Positions 51,397-61,079 of a stretch of 64,000 nucleotides of DNA are shown here, piece by piece. Under the pieces are notes generated by a model. The model was not told where the DNA came from and did not search any database. It was given only the letters and a program-made list of their open reading frames with translations. Source of the stretch: Pseudobutyrivibrio ruminis (GTDB taxonomy: Bacteria > Bacillota > Clostridia > Lachnospirales > Lachnospiraceae); contig SVES01000001.1 in NCBI GenBank assembly GCA_015057305.1, positions 118,588 through 182,587 of the forward strand, in the 5' to 3' direction. Both the position numbers and the translations under genes were made by a program. Position 1 is the first letter of the stretch, and the number at the start of each line of letters is the position of its first letter.

Positions 51397-51882
51397 TTAT
51401 AAAGTGAATGATATTTCTCTACCGGTATGCTGATATTGATAGAATTCAACCCCAGCCGCTCTTAGCATGCGCTTTGATGCAATAACTGATGGGGTGTTTT
51501 CATATTTATCGCTATCATAAATGATAGTTTTTATGCCAGACTGAATAATAGCCTTGGCACATTCATTACATGGAAAAAGTGATACATACAACTTTGAACC
51601 TTCTAACGAACCGCCTCTATAGTTGAGAATTGCGTTTAGTTCACTGTGTGTTGTATAGAAATATTTATTCTCTAGAGGGTCCCCTACTCTTGCCCAAGGG
51701 AACTCATCATCTGAACATCCATTTGGAAAACCATTGTATCCCATAGATAGAATCTTATTATCCTGGCTTACAATGCAAGCTCCAACCTGTGTATTTGGGT
51801 CTTTAGATCTCATACCCGATAATACCGCAACGCCCATAAAGTACTCATCCCAGCTAATATAATCAAGTCTCTTGTCACTCAT
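51397..51882 (-). CDS. dCMP/cytidine deaminase family protein (ComEB-like)
   Basis: MSDKRLDYISWDEYFMGVAVLSGMRSKDPNTQVGACIV; THSELNAI and PCNECAKAI zinc motifs; start moved to 51882. Confidence 0.93.
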   Translation of the reverse strand: MSDKRLDYISWDEYFMGVAVLSGMRSKDPNTQVGACIVSQDNKILSMGYNGFPNGCSDDEFPWARVGDPLENKYFYTTHSELNAILNYRGGSLEGSKLYVSLFPCNECAKAIIQSGIKTIIYDSDKYENTPSVIASKRMLRAAGVEFYQYQHTGREISFTL

Positions 51883-51908
51883 GGTCTTTTCCTCCAATAC
51901 CCATATAT

Positions 51909-52361
51909 TTAAGCTTCTAATACCCTCATTAACTTTTCGATTGAGGCCTTCAAAACCTCGTAGCACAGACCGTATGTCTGTACCGAACCACCATAAGGAT
52001 CCATAACCTCCAGCTCGTCCCCTACAAGCTCATTTAGAAGTTTAACATTATCCTCTGTGGCATTTTCATATTCACTTATTATATTTTGCCTCTGGCTTTC
52101 TTCCATTGTGATAACTAGCGTATTTTCCGAAAAATCAGAATCATCTAATTGTTTGGAAGAATAATCCTTTAGCTCTATACCATTGCTTATCAGTATTGCC
52201 TCAGCCTTTTGGTTTAAGGGCTCTGGAAATTGAACTACCAGCCCCCTGGCTTCACAAATAATAGGACGCTTATGCTCTGTGGCATGAAAAATAGCCGTTG
52301 CCATCGGCGCCCTGGATGTGCCACTACCTGAAGCAAAAATAACTCTATTTATTTTATTCAC
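51909..52361 (-). CDS. Low-molecular-weight protein phosphatase family protein
   Basis: VIFASGSGTSRAPMATAIF (modified CX5R loop region) and DPYGG near the C-terminus; downstream of Sua5. Confidence 0.75.
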   Translation of the reverse strand: MNKINRVIFASGSGTSRAPMATAIFHATEHKRPIICEARGLVVQFPEPLNQKAEAILISNGIELKDYSSKQLDDSDFSENTLVITMEESQRQNIISEYENATEDNVKLLNELVGDELEVMDPYGGSVQTYGLCYEVLKASIEKLMRVLEA

Positions 52362-53440
52362 AACATATTCTCCTGAACTTCGATTACCTTTTGCCCCGCA
52401 GCCTTTAGCAATCTGTTCATAATAGCCTGCCCCATATTTGGTGTGGCAAAGCTTTCTGAAAAAATGATATCAACATTTAACTCATCAAACTGCCGAAGTA
52501 TGTCATATAAATTGTGAGCAATACTTCCTTCATCTGATCTATCTCCAATAATAAGCACCTGCCCATCAGTATATCTATTTGCCGTTTCTGATGTTGCTAT
52601 AATGCCTACTTTTGAGCCGTTTTTTATAGCTTCCCTTGCTTTGTGATTTATCGTAGATATAACCACATCCTCAGCACCAGAAATGATTGTCAAATCTCCC
52701 TTTGGTGCATAATGCTTGTACCTCATGCCTGGAGCCTTAGGCCTCGCTCCTGAGCTGGTTCCCTTGTCATTGTATACAATTCCGGGGTCGATTCTTACTT
52801 CACCAACCACCTGCTTTAGCATCTCCATATTTATGTAGCCTGGGCGAAGAATTGTAACTACATCCTCTGTTAAATCTACTATAGTGGACTCTAAACCTAT
52901 ATCCACCTCTCCACCATCTAATATGGCGTCTATTTTTCCCGATAAATCTTCGTATACATGGCTTGCTTTTGTAGGACTAGGTCTACCTGATGTATTTGCA
53001 CTAGGAGCGGCTATCATACATCCACTTTCTTTGATAAGAGCCAGTGCTACAGGATTATTTGGCATCCTTACGGCCACCGTGTCTAATCCACCAGTGGTCT
53101 CATATGGTATAACATCATTTTTGTTAACCACCATTGTAAGTGGACCTGGCCAAAACGCATTTGCAAGCTTTGCTGCCGTATCTGGTAAATCCTTCGCTAT
53201 ACTTTCCAGCTGTTTAAATTCTGCTATGTGAACAATCAGCGGATTGTCGGAAGGTCTTCCCTTTGCAGCGTAAATCTTTTTTGATGCTTCTTTGTCTGTC
53301 GCATCTCCTCCCAGACCATATACAGTCTCTGTGGGAAATGCCACCAAACCTCCATCAATAAGTATCTTTCCAGCCTCTTTAATACATTTCATATCCAAAG
53401 GCTCAGTTGATACATCCATAATTCTAGTAATCATACTCAA
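52358..53440 (-). CDS. L-threonylcarbamoyladenylate synthase (Sua5/YwlC)
   Basis: GGLVAFPTETVYGLGGDATD, KGRPSDNPLIVHI, SANTSGRPSPTKASHV, and a Sua5 C-terminal domain. Confidence 0.96.
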   Translation of the reverse strand: MSMITRIMDVSTEPLDMKCIKEAGKILIDGGLVAFPTETVYGLGGDATDKEASKKIYAAKGRPSDNPLIVHIAEFKQLESIAKDLPDTAAKLANAFWPGPLTMVVNKNDVIPYETTGGLDTVAVRMPNNPVALALIKESGCMIAAPSANTSGRPSPTKASHVYEDLSGKIDAILDGGEVDIGLESTIVDLTEDVVTILRPGYINMEMLKQVVGEVRIDPGIVYNDKGTSSGARPKAPGMRYKHYAPKGDLTIISGAEDVVISTINHKAREAIKNGSKVGIIATSETANRYTDGQVLIIGDRSDEGSIAHNLYDILRQFDELNVDIIFSESFATPNMGQAIMNRLLKAAGQKVIEVQENML

Positions 53441-53517
53441 AATTATATCACTTTTGCTTTATAACACAATCACTTTAAACCGTTACAAAACCCTAAAAAC
53501 CGTGATTTTTTTGTGTC

Positions 53518-55269
53518 CTACAGGTATTTTGCAATTATGTTCCAAACAGTAGTGTTGTCAAATCCTTTCTTCCAAAATGCTCCCCCCGCAAGATTGTAGC
53601 TATCCATTACCTTTAGCTTTTCTTCAAGTGAAGTCTCATCCTCAACCCATACCTTTATAGTAGTGTTGCCATCAAGCTTCTCTCCATAGTTTTGTCCTGT
53701 TGTGGAATCCCAAGAAGCCACTATACCATTTGTTTTTAAATAATTCTGTATTGCGTCCATTCCATAGGCTGTGCTTGACACTTCTCCATCCTCTGAAACT
53801 TCCCACACTCTACAATAAAATGGCATTCCTAAAATCACCTGCTCAGCTGGAACATCCTCAAGAGTGTCCTTTACGCCTTGCTCAACCCAACCAATCGATG
53901 CAACCGAGCCAGCTTCTTCACTTCCAGAATAATGCTCATCATAGCCCATTATTATTACATAATCTGCATATTTTGCCTGTTCAGCTCTGTTATAGCCTTC
54001 TGATGAAGCAGTTGGAACATAATTATCCACAGAAAGGATAATGTCATTCTTTTCGCATTTAATTGACAATTCTTTTATAAACTGAATGTAGCCATCTACA
54101 GCCTCTGCTGAAAGCTGCTCTATATCAACATTTATTCCGTCCAATCCATAGGTTATTGCCTGTGCTATAAGATTATTAACCAAAGCATCTCTGGCTGATG
54201 TGGTGTTGAGTACTGTTGTTGTATCTACATTTTCGTCCTCCAGGTTGCTAACTAATCCCCAAACCTGAACACCTGCTGCATGACATGTGCTTACATAATT
54301 AGTACTAGCAATAGATGCTATTCCACCTTTATTATCATTTAAGTAAAACCATGTAGGTGATATTACATCTACTCCATTTGAACTTGCTAAAACACTTGCA
54401 ATATCTGCATTTGCCGCTTGAGCTGTCACCTGGTGCCACAGCACTGATATATCGCTTCCTGCAGATATATGATTATACGTACGTTCTGGCAATTGAGCGT
54501 TTACAACCTCTGTTGCATCATAATCTATTGCATTATTTTTTACATATCCCATGACGCCATTTTCTGAGATAACAAAGCTCCACTTACCCGTATCTCGAAT
54601 AACATACATATGCTCGCCCTTTGTGACATCTTCCAAAACAGGGCTCTTTGGACCATTGAGCTTACGTATTTGTGTCTTTTTCTTAGCCTTATATGAATCG
54701 GTCTGAGTATCCACTGACATTATAATTGCTCTGTCAGGATTATCGAAATACATAAGTTTAAAATCAGTTAAAAGACTAAGATAATCCTGCGCAATAAATA
54801 CAGTGTCATCCTGGGCAACTAATACAGGATGACCTAAGCTATTATTGCTCTTATCAATCATATAATCACTGCTGCCTAATGTAGCTGTGTAAATCTCTGA
54901 ATCTGTTGCGTATCTCAAGGTGATTTCAGAAGAATCGTAAACATAACCATCATCCAAATAATCCTTCACGAAGCCCAACTCAAGGTACACCTGACCCTCG
55001 CTAACAATTGCATATGCATTATTTTCAAGCTCTGTGTCAAGCAGCTCTCCATCTAATACAACCGCTGCTTCATTTTCGTGATACACCTGGAAATAATCAG
55101 CAAGATCCATATGCTCCTTAGTTGGAGCATATTTTTTTATTGCATAAATTCCAACTATTAAAACCACCAAAAATGCTAATGCACTTGCAATATATATGTA
55201 GCCCCTTGGTATTCTATATCTTTTCCTTCTTCGTCTATTTTTCATGTTATGTCGATTGCTCATAAGCAT
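53518..55269 (-). CDS. Membrane-anchored GH18 protein with SH3b-like domain
   Basis: N-terminal TM; KSPVLEDVTKGEHMYVIRDTGKWSFVISENGVMGYVKNN; catalytic YGLDGINVDIEQLS (DxxDxDxE). Confidence 0.88.
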   Translation of the reverse strand: MLMSNRHNMKNRRRRKRYRIPRGYIYIASALAFLVVLIVGIYAIKKYAPTKEHMDLADYFQVYHENEAAVVLDGELLDTELENNAYAIVSEGQVYLELGFVKDYLDDGYVYDSSEITLRYATDSEIYTATLGSSDYMIDKSNNSLGHPVLVAQDDTVFIAQDYLSLLTDFKLMYFDNPDRAIIMSVDTQTDSYKAKKKTQIRKLNGPKSPVLEDVTKGEHMYVIRDTGKWSFVISENGVMGYVKNNAIDYDATEVVNAQLPERTYNHISAGSDISVLWHQVTAQAANADIASVLASSNGVDVISPTWFYLNDNKGGIASIASTNYVSTCHAAGVQVWGLVSNLEDENVDTTTVLNTTSARDALVNNLIAQAITYGLDGINVDIEQLSAEAVDGYIQFIKELSIKCEKNDIILSVDNYVPTASSEGYNRAEQAKYADYVIIMGYDEHYSGSEEAGSVASIGWVEQGVKDTLEDVPAEQVILGMPFYCRVWEVSEDGEVSSTAYGMDAIQNYLKTNGIVASWDSTTGQNYGEKLDGNTTIKVWVEDETSLEEKLKVMDSYNLAGGAFWKKGFDNTTVWNIIAKYL

Positions 55270-55344
55270 CTCCCTTTTATTTATATTCCGTTAAAGTATA
55301 ACAAAATACCTCCTCAAATTCCACTTTTTGCCAATATTCAAAAA

Positions 55345-55370
55345 AGCCATCAGATATTAATCCGATGGCT
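55345..55370 (-). terminator. Intrinsic terminator of the kinase/degenerate-NTPase operon
   Basis: Minus strand AGCCATCGGattaatatCTGATGGCT followed by TTTTTT. Confidence 0.65.
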
Positions 55371-55484
55371 AATAGTAACAATTAATTACATTCAATAAAA
55401 TTCATTTATATATTTGTCTTTTTTAGATTCCAATATTACGACAACGGAATCTCCTAATTGTTATTCACAACTACTCCCTTGCAG

Positions 55485-56120
55485 CTACATAAGCATTTCT
55501 AAAAGAGGCTTAAACTCCTTTTCTTTAATCAAAAATGGATTATCTATGATAGGCAATGTTTTCATTGTGCGGTGGAATTCTTTTTCAAAATCTGCGTTTT
55601 CCCTTTTTAAAGTTGTTTTGTTATAAAAATTCATTCCCATATCATCTACTCCTTTCATTTTACTCAATAATATATCCAAATCCCTCCTGCACCATGGCTT
55701 CATTGAACCTATTACTATTCTTTTATCGCACCGTTCAAAGATACATTTTGTTTTTTCATCATAATTGTGTATATCCACTATAATATATCCACTATGACTA
55801 TTTAATAGCTTTAATGCTTTTTCTACATCACAGGCAAGTATATAGGTAACGCCTTTAAAAACAAATCCCACTGTTCCATCAAAGTTTATTTGCTTTTCAC
55901 CTACTGTGCTAAGAAGTTGACTTTCCTCAGCCAGCTCTATATACAACACCTCTCTTTTTAAAGCTGAATGTAAAAAATTTGCCAAAGACAGACATATATG
56001 TGTTACACCAAGCTTTCTTGAAGCTCCTATAATAGATATTGTTTTCTTTTTTGTTTTTGTTATTTTTATCCCTTTTGTTTTTATCTTTTCCTGGTGTTTT
56101 AAAATTTCAATCCATTTCAT
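55485..56120 (-). CDS. Degenerate ParA/TadZ-like P-loop protein
   Basis: TISIIGASRKLGVTHICLSLANFLHSALKREVLYIELAEESQLLST; no P-loop lysine; overlaps the upstream kinase gene by 14 nt. Confidence 0.55.
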   Translation of the reverse strand: MKWIEILKHQEKIKTKGIKITKTKKKTISIIGASRKLGVTHICLSLANFLHSALKREVLYIELAEESQLLSTVGEKQINFDGTVGFVFKGVTYILACDVEKALKLLNSHSGYIIVDIHNYDEKTKCIFERCDKRIVIGSMKPWCRRDLDILLSKMKGVDDMGMNFYNKTTLKRENADFEKEFHRTMKTLPIIDNPFLIKEKEFKPLLEMLM

Positions 56121-57426
56121 TTTGCAATATTGTTGAGAATATCCTTTCCTCTTCCTTTTCTAACCTAATGACACTTTTCAATTGAGGGTACATAAACACT
56201 TTCTTTTTATATTTTTTTGCAAAAGCTATACAGTCTAGCTTGTTTGATAAATTACTTATTATATGTACAGCATCATCTTTAATCCACTGAGGATACTGCT
56301 GTTTATGCCACGGTGCTGTATTTACAATAAAAAGTATTAAGTCGCAATTCATCGCTTCTTCTGTATTATCTTTGCAATCTATTATGTATATACCCTTAGG
56401 AGGCGTAGGCTTTTCAATGGCTTCTCCATAATTTAATATGCCACTAAAATTTTTGTGGTATAAAACACCATCCTTTATATATGTGCCTTTTAAGTTTTCC
56501 ATTAGAATATGGACTGTATCTCCTTCAACGTCTTTGTAATAGCTTTTTATTCCATTTTGATTTAAAAACCTACACAGTTTTATTGCTATAGTTGTGGTTC
56601 CTACTGCATGGCTGTTTCCAACCACAGCTATCTTTTTGCCGAGATAACCTTTGTCCGATTTTTCATTAGTTTTTACTCCTTGTATGTCATATAAATTCTT
56701 TTTCAGATCAGCAATTGTGCGTAATCTTTCCTCCACATTCTCTTGTGTGGCATGACTTACCAGTTTCTTTATTCTAAAATCATCTTTTGCATAACTGTTA
56801 ATTTGCATAAACTCAATTATCTTTCCTACGCCATAAACATCGCATCTCTCGTCTAGATTTTCACCTTTCATTTGTTCTGGTGCAGCCCAATTTTTTGTGC
56901 CAAGGGGCATTGCCTTTGCTGCTTCAGATTTGTATATAGAAATTCCAAAATCTATTAATTTTACTGTGTCGTCTTGTATTATGACATGCTCTGGCTTCAT
57001 ATCCCTGTAAAGCACCGGACCTTGTTGCATATTGTGCAAGGTTTCAACCACTTCACAAAGGCTAAGTGAAAGCCTTAAAAGTTCTTCTTTAGATAATATA
57101 TTGTCTAACAAATACTCCCTTAGTGATAATCCTTCAACGAATTCCTCTACCAAGTAGTACATTTCCTTTGTTTCTTCTACATTAAAAATGGTGGGTGTTT
57201 GGGATGATTTAATTCCCTGTAAAAGATGTGCTTCGGATAGGATGCTGTTTGCATTAGGATGGGCCCTGTGAACTGCCTTTAGAATCCTTAATGCTCCTAT
57301 CTTTTTGTAATTGACAAGTAATACTGCTGTAGCTGCTGTTTCTTGCAGTATCTTTACTATTTCGTACTTGTCTTCAATACCTTCTGGTATCAATATTACA
57401 TCAGCTCCTTCCTTTCGGAAAGGCAT
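56107..57426 (-). CDS. Ser/Thr protein kinase fused to a C-terminal degenerate ParA-like domain
   Basis: Kinase motifs RILKAV, LYRDMKPEHVII, LIDFGIS, NWAAPEQM; C-terminal KKIAVVGNSHAVGTTTIAIKLCRFLNQNGIKSYYKDVEGD...IYIIDCKD. Confidence 0.8.
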   Translation of the reverse strand: MPFRKEGADVILIPEGIEDKYEIVKILQETAATAVLLVNYKKIGALRILKAVHRAHPNANSILSEAHLLQGIKSSQTPTIFNVEETKEMYYLVEEFVEGLSLREYLLDNILSKEELLRLSLSLCEVVETLHNMQQGPVLYRDMKPEHVIIQDDTVKLIDFGISIYKSEAAKAMPLGTKNWAAPEQMKGENLDERCDVYGVGKIIEFMQINSYAKDDFRIKKLVSHATQENVEERLRTIADLKKNLYDIQGVKTNEKSDKGYLGKKIAVVGNSHAVGTTTIAIKLCRFLNQNGIKSYYKDVEGDTVHILMENLKGTYIKDGVLYHKNFSGILNYGEAIEKPTPPKGIYIIDCKDNTEEAMNCDLILFIVNTAPWHKQQYPQWIKDDAVHIISNLSNKLDCIAFAKKYKKKVFMYPQLKSVIRLEKEEERIFSTILQNEMD

Positions 57427-57637
57427 CTCGCAGATAAGTTTATATCACAGAAAACATTATATTGCAACCCCTAATTTTCTTTTACTGTTTTTCTATAACG
57501 TATTAATTTAATAAAATTTTAATACTTTTATCACGATTTATATAGCTTCTTTTCTTTACTTTCCGATATAATATATATATAATTCGAATAAGAAATTTGC
57601 TTCAGCGCATCTTATTTCGATTCGGGAGGTGATTTTT

Positions 57638-58387
57638 ATGAAGATTGAAAGAATCAACGAGAACCAGATCAGATGCACTCTGTCTAGAGAAGATTTAATC
57701 AGCAGGCATATTAAGCTTTCAGAATTAGCTTATGGCTCGGCTAAGGCCAGAGAATTATTTAGAGAACTTATGGAACAAGCTTCATTCCAATACGGTTTTG
57801 AAGCAGAAGATATTCCACTCATGATAGAAGCTATACCACTTTCATCTGAGTCAATTATACTTTTAGTTACAAAGGTAGATAACCCAGATGAGCTCGACAC
57901 TCGTTTCTCAAGATTTTCTGAGGATGATGACGATGATGATGACGATGATATGGATATTGTCGATACACCAGCTAAACCATTTAATGAATCTGCTGCAGAT
58001 GATATTCTTAATATCTTCAATAGCTTACTTGAAAGAGCCAAAGCTTCAATAGCCGCCTCACCTGAGGAGGCTGCTGCAAAGGGCTTACCTGTAGATATTA
58101 CTAAAATGTTTGTTTTTGATAATTTAGACGATGTTCTTAGATTATCTGGAATTTTGGCTAAATTTTATAAAGGAAAGAATTCTCTATACAAGAGTCCATT
58201 TGATAACAAGTATTATCTTGTGGTTAGTAAATCTGACGATTCAGCTGAAACATATAACAAAGTTTGTAACATACTTTCAGAATATAGCAATCAGCAAAAC
58301 TATGTTGTTGGCACTGACCAGTATATGTCTGAACACTATGAAACAATTGCTGAGGGTGATGCTATTCAAAAGCTCGCCACAATTTAA
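57638..58387 (+). CDS. mecA: Adaptor protein MecA
   Basis: MKIERINENQIRCTLSREDLISRHIKLSELAYGSAKARELFRELM; acidic linker; C-terminal MecA domain; GGGAGGTGA RBS. Confidence 0.93.
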   Translation: MKIERINENQIRCTLSREDLISRHIKLSELAYGSAKARELFRELMEQASFQYGFEAEDIPLMIEAIPLSSESIILLVTKVDNPDELDTRFSRFSEDDDDDDDDDMDIVDTPAKPFNESAADDILNIFNSLLERAKASIAASPEEAAAKGLPVDITKMFVFDNLDDVLRLSGILAKFYKGKNSLYKSPFDNKYYLVVSKSDDSAETYNKVCNILSEYSNQQNYVVGTDQYMSEHYETIAEGDAIQKLATI

Positions 58388-58410
58388 AAAGCTTATTTTG
58401 CAAACAAAAA

Positions 58411-58432
58411 AGAACCAGAAATTTCTGGTTCT
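58411..58432. terminator. Bidirectional terminator between mecA and the DUF1858 gene
   Basis: AGAACCAGAAATTTCTGGTTCT palindrome flanked by A- and T-runs. Confidence 0.75.
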
Positions 58433-58445
58433 TTTTATTTACACA

Positions 58446-58652
58446 TTATGCTCTTGAATCTAAAAATGTGTTAATTTCCTCTACAAGGTCATCAGCATCG
58501 ATGCCGTGCACCATAGCTGCCTCCTCGATAGTCTCCATCTGTGATGATGGGCATCCAAGACAGTGCATGCCGATATTAAGTAAAATAGGAGCTACATCAG
58601 CGTCAATCTGAAGAAGCTCACCAATCATAGTAGCCTTTGATACTCTTGCCAT
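58446..58652 (-). CDS. DUF1858 domain protein
   Basis: MIGELLQIDADVAPILLNIGMHCLGCPSSQMETIEEAAMVHGIDADDLVEEIN. Confidence 0.9.
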   Translation of the reverse strand: MARVSKATMIGELLQIDADVAPILLNIGMHCLGCPSSQMETIEEAAMVHGIDADDLVEEINTFLDSRA

Positions 58653-58868
58653 TGTATAATCCATCCTTTCTTATTTTTTCCTGTTGATAATACCATGTAT
58701 TTCAATTTTGCGCAACTGAACTTTTCGTTAAAAAAAATAGGAGTTAGTCTCAGGCTTATTTGTGTACACAATTTAAACCTGTGTTAGACTAAATCAACAC
58801 AAGTTAGTCTTTGTGAACCGCGGTAAGCCTTGATTTTACATGGTTTTTAAAAAATACAATATTTGTTC

Positions 58869-58897
58869 TTGATTTAGACACAATTTGGGTGTAATAT
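58869..58897 (+). promoter_or_regulatory. Sigma-70-type promoter of the ferredoxin gene
   Basis: TTGATT-N17-TAATAT, ~60 nt upstream of the ferredoxin ATG. Confidence 0.5.
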
Positions 58898-58958
58898 ACT
58901 TTTATCAGTTATGGAATTGATAATTTTTATTAATAACATCATTTAAGGAGGATTTATT

Positions 58959-59129
58959 ATGGCATACGTAATTTCTGATTCATGCGTTTCATGTGGTACA
59001 TGTGAGCCTGAGTGTCCAGTAGGAGCTATCTCACAGGGCGATTCACAGTTCAACATTGACGCTGATGCTTGTGTTGAGTGTGGTACATGTGCAGGTGTTT
59101 GCCCAACAGGCGCTATCGCTCAGGGCTAA
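58959..59129 (+). CDS. 2[4Fe-4S] ferredoxin
   Basis: MAYVISDSCVSCGTCEPECPVGAISQGDSQFNIDADACVECGTCAGVCPTGAIAQG*; two CxxCxxCxxxCP motifs; AAGGAGG RBS. Below the ORF-track length cutoff. Confidence 0.96.
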   Translation: MAYVISDSCVSCGTCEPECPVGAISQGDSQFNIDADACVECGTCAGVCPTGAIAQG

Positions 59130-59152
59130 TAACTTAATCAAGAAAACCGGTT

Positions 59153-59178
59153 AAGAGTATCGCTTATGCGATACTCTT
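59153..59178 (+). terminator. Intrinsic terminator of the ferredoxin gene
   Basis: AAGAGTATCGCttatGCGATACTCTT followed by TTTTTTTG. Confidence 0.85.
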
Positions 59179-59191
59179 TTTTTTGTAAAAA

Positions 59192-59224
59192 AATCCCTTG
59201 CCACCTCATTTGTAGCAAGGGATT
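59192..59224 (-). terminator. Intrinsic terminator of dnaB
   Basis: AATCCCTTG...CAAGGGATT, with a T-run on the minus strand. Confidence 0.75.
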
Positions 59225-59228
59225 AAAT

Positions 59229-60611
59229 TTACTCATCATGATTTGAATATTGACTTCTGTCTCTGTTTGCAAAACGTGTGTATTCTGGCAACCATGTAAG
59301 CTCTATTGTTCCAATTGGACCGTTACGTTGCTTAGCCACAATGATTTCCGAAACACCTTTTAATTCGGTATCATGGTTATAATAGTCATCTCGGTAAATA
59401 AACATTACCACATCCGCATCCTGCTCGATGGCTCCGGATTCACGCAAATCCGAAAGCATAGGTCTATGGTCTGGTCTTTGCTCAACGGCTCGGGATAACT
59501 GGGAAAGTGCAACAACTGGCACATTTAATTCTCTTGCCAAGGCCTTTAGAGAACGAGAAATATCTGATATTTCCTGCTGTCTACTTTCGGATTTACCAGA
59601 ACCAGTCATCAACTGTAGGTAGTCGATAATGATAATGGAAAGACCAAATTCCATTTTGTATTTACGGCATTTACTTCTCAGCTGACTTATTGAAATACCT
59701 GGTGTATCGTCAATTATCAGTTTTGACTCACCGATTTTTCCAGCTCCTTCAATAAGGTTTTCCCAATCAGCCTCCTGCAAATTACCTGTTCTCAATTTTT
59801 GGGCATCAACCCTTGACTCAAGAGCAAACAAACGATTAACAAGCTGCTCCTTTGACATTTCCAGTGAGAATATAGCTGCACATAAATGCTCGTGTATGGT
59901 AATATATTGAGCCAAATTCAACACGAAGGCAGTTTTTCCCATTGATGGTCTGGCTGCAATAAGTATTAAATCAGATGGCTGTAATCCAGCTGTCTGTCTA
60001 TCAAGATCGATAAAGCCTGTAGGTATTCCTGTTACAGCACCCTTCTGCTTTGAAGCTGCATCAATCTTCGCAATGGCATTCATAACTACCTGCTTTATAG
60101 GCACATAGTCAGTTTCCCCTCGATTTTGAACCAAAGAAAAGATATCCTTTTCAGTCTGATTAAGAATATCATCTACTTCTTCGGTACCCTCAAAACACAT
60201 ATTTTCTATGTTTTGATTGACCTTTATTATATTTCGAAGAACCGCTTTGTCTTTAACGATTTTCGCATAGCTTTTGGCATTAACTGTGGTAGGAACAGCC
60301 AACACCAAATCCTGAATAAACTCTAATGATGCAAATTCTGGCGGAACACCTTTTTCTTTAAGCTTATTTTGCAGTGTAATCTCGTCTACCGGTTCCCCTG
60401 CATTGTATAGCTCTACAATTGCTTCAAATAACGAGCCGTACTGTTGATGATAAAAGTCCTCCTTTAGTAACATTTCAGAACATTCTACTATAACATCTCT
60501 ATCAACTATCATAGAGCCTATGACGGATTGCTCTGCCTCCAGAGAGCTGGGCATTTGCCTTTTTATAACATCTTCCATCTGATATCTCCTTTTTGGTTTA
60601 ACTGCTGCCAA
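59229..60611 (-). CDS. dnaB: Replicative DNA helicase
   Basis: PSSLEAEQSVIGSMI; AARPSMGKTAFVLNLAQ; IIDYLQLMTG; DLRESGAIEQDADVVMFIYRDDYY. Confidence 0.96.
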   Translation of the reverse strand: MAAVKPKRRYQMEDVIKRQMPSSLEAEQSVIGSMIVDRDVIVECSEMLLKEDFYHQQYGSLFEAIVELYNAGEPVDEITLQNKLKEKGVPPEFASLEFIQDLVLAVPTTVNAKSYAKIVKDKAVLRNIIKVNQNIENMCFEGTEEVDDILNQTEKDIFSLVQNRGETDYVPIKQVVMNAIAKIDAASKQKGAVTGIPTGFIDLDRQTAGLQPSDLILIAARPSMGKTAFVLNLAQYITIHEHLCAAIFSLEMSKEQLVNRLFALESRVDAQKLRTGNLQEADWENLIEGAGKIGESKLIIDDTPGISISQLRSKCRKYKMEFGLSIIIIDYLQLMTGSGKSESRQQEISDISRSLKALARELNVPVVALSQLSRAVEQRPDHRPMLSDLRESGAIEQDADVVMFIYRDDYYNHDTELKGVSEIIVAKQRNGPIGTIELTWLPEYTRFANRDRSQYSNHDE

Positions 60612-60632
60612 GGAAAGCAGCAGCCTTTATAG

Positions 60633-61079
60633 TTATTGCTCTCCTACATGTACTCTAAGAGTGGCTGTTACTTTTGGATGTAGCTTGACCTTTACTTCAT
60701 ATGTTCCAAGGGCTCTAATTGGATCTTCAAGGACAATTTTTTTCTTGTCTATTTCTTTTCCATATTGCTTTTTAGCTGCTTCTGCAATTTCCTTGGTAGA
60801 AACTGAGCCGAATGTTCGACCGCCTTCACCTGTTTTGATTTTGGTCTCAACCTTCCACTCTGCAATCTCCTTTTCAAATGCAAGGGCAGCCTCATAATTT
60901 TCCTGGGCAACCTTCTCGTCATGCTTATTTTGAAGCTTCAAATCATTTAATGCTGCATTTGTTGCCTCTACTCCAAGCTTTTTCTTGAATAACATATTTC
61001 TGGCATAGCCTTCGCTAACCTCTACAATATCCCCCTTTTTACCAAGGGATTTTACGTCTGCAAGTAAAATTACTTTCAT
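60633..61079 (-). CDS. rplI: 50S ribosomal protein L9
   Basis: [39 protein letters not shown]. Confidence 0.97.
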   Translation of the reverse strand: MKVILLADVKSLGKKGDIVEVSEGYARNMLFKKKLGVEATNAALNDLKLQNKHDEKVAQENYEAALAFEKEIAEWKVETKIKTGEGGRTFGSVSTKEIAEAAKKQYGKEIDKKKIVLEDPIRALGTYEVKVKLHPKVTATLRVHVGEQ

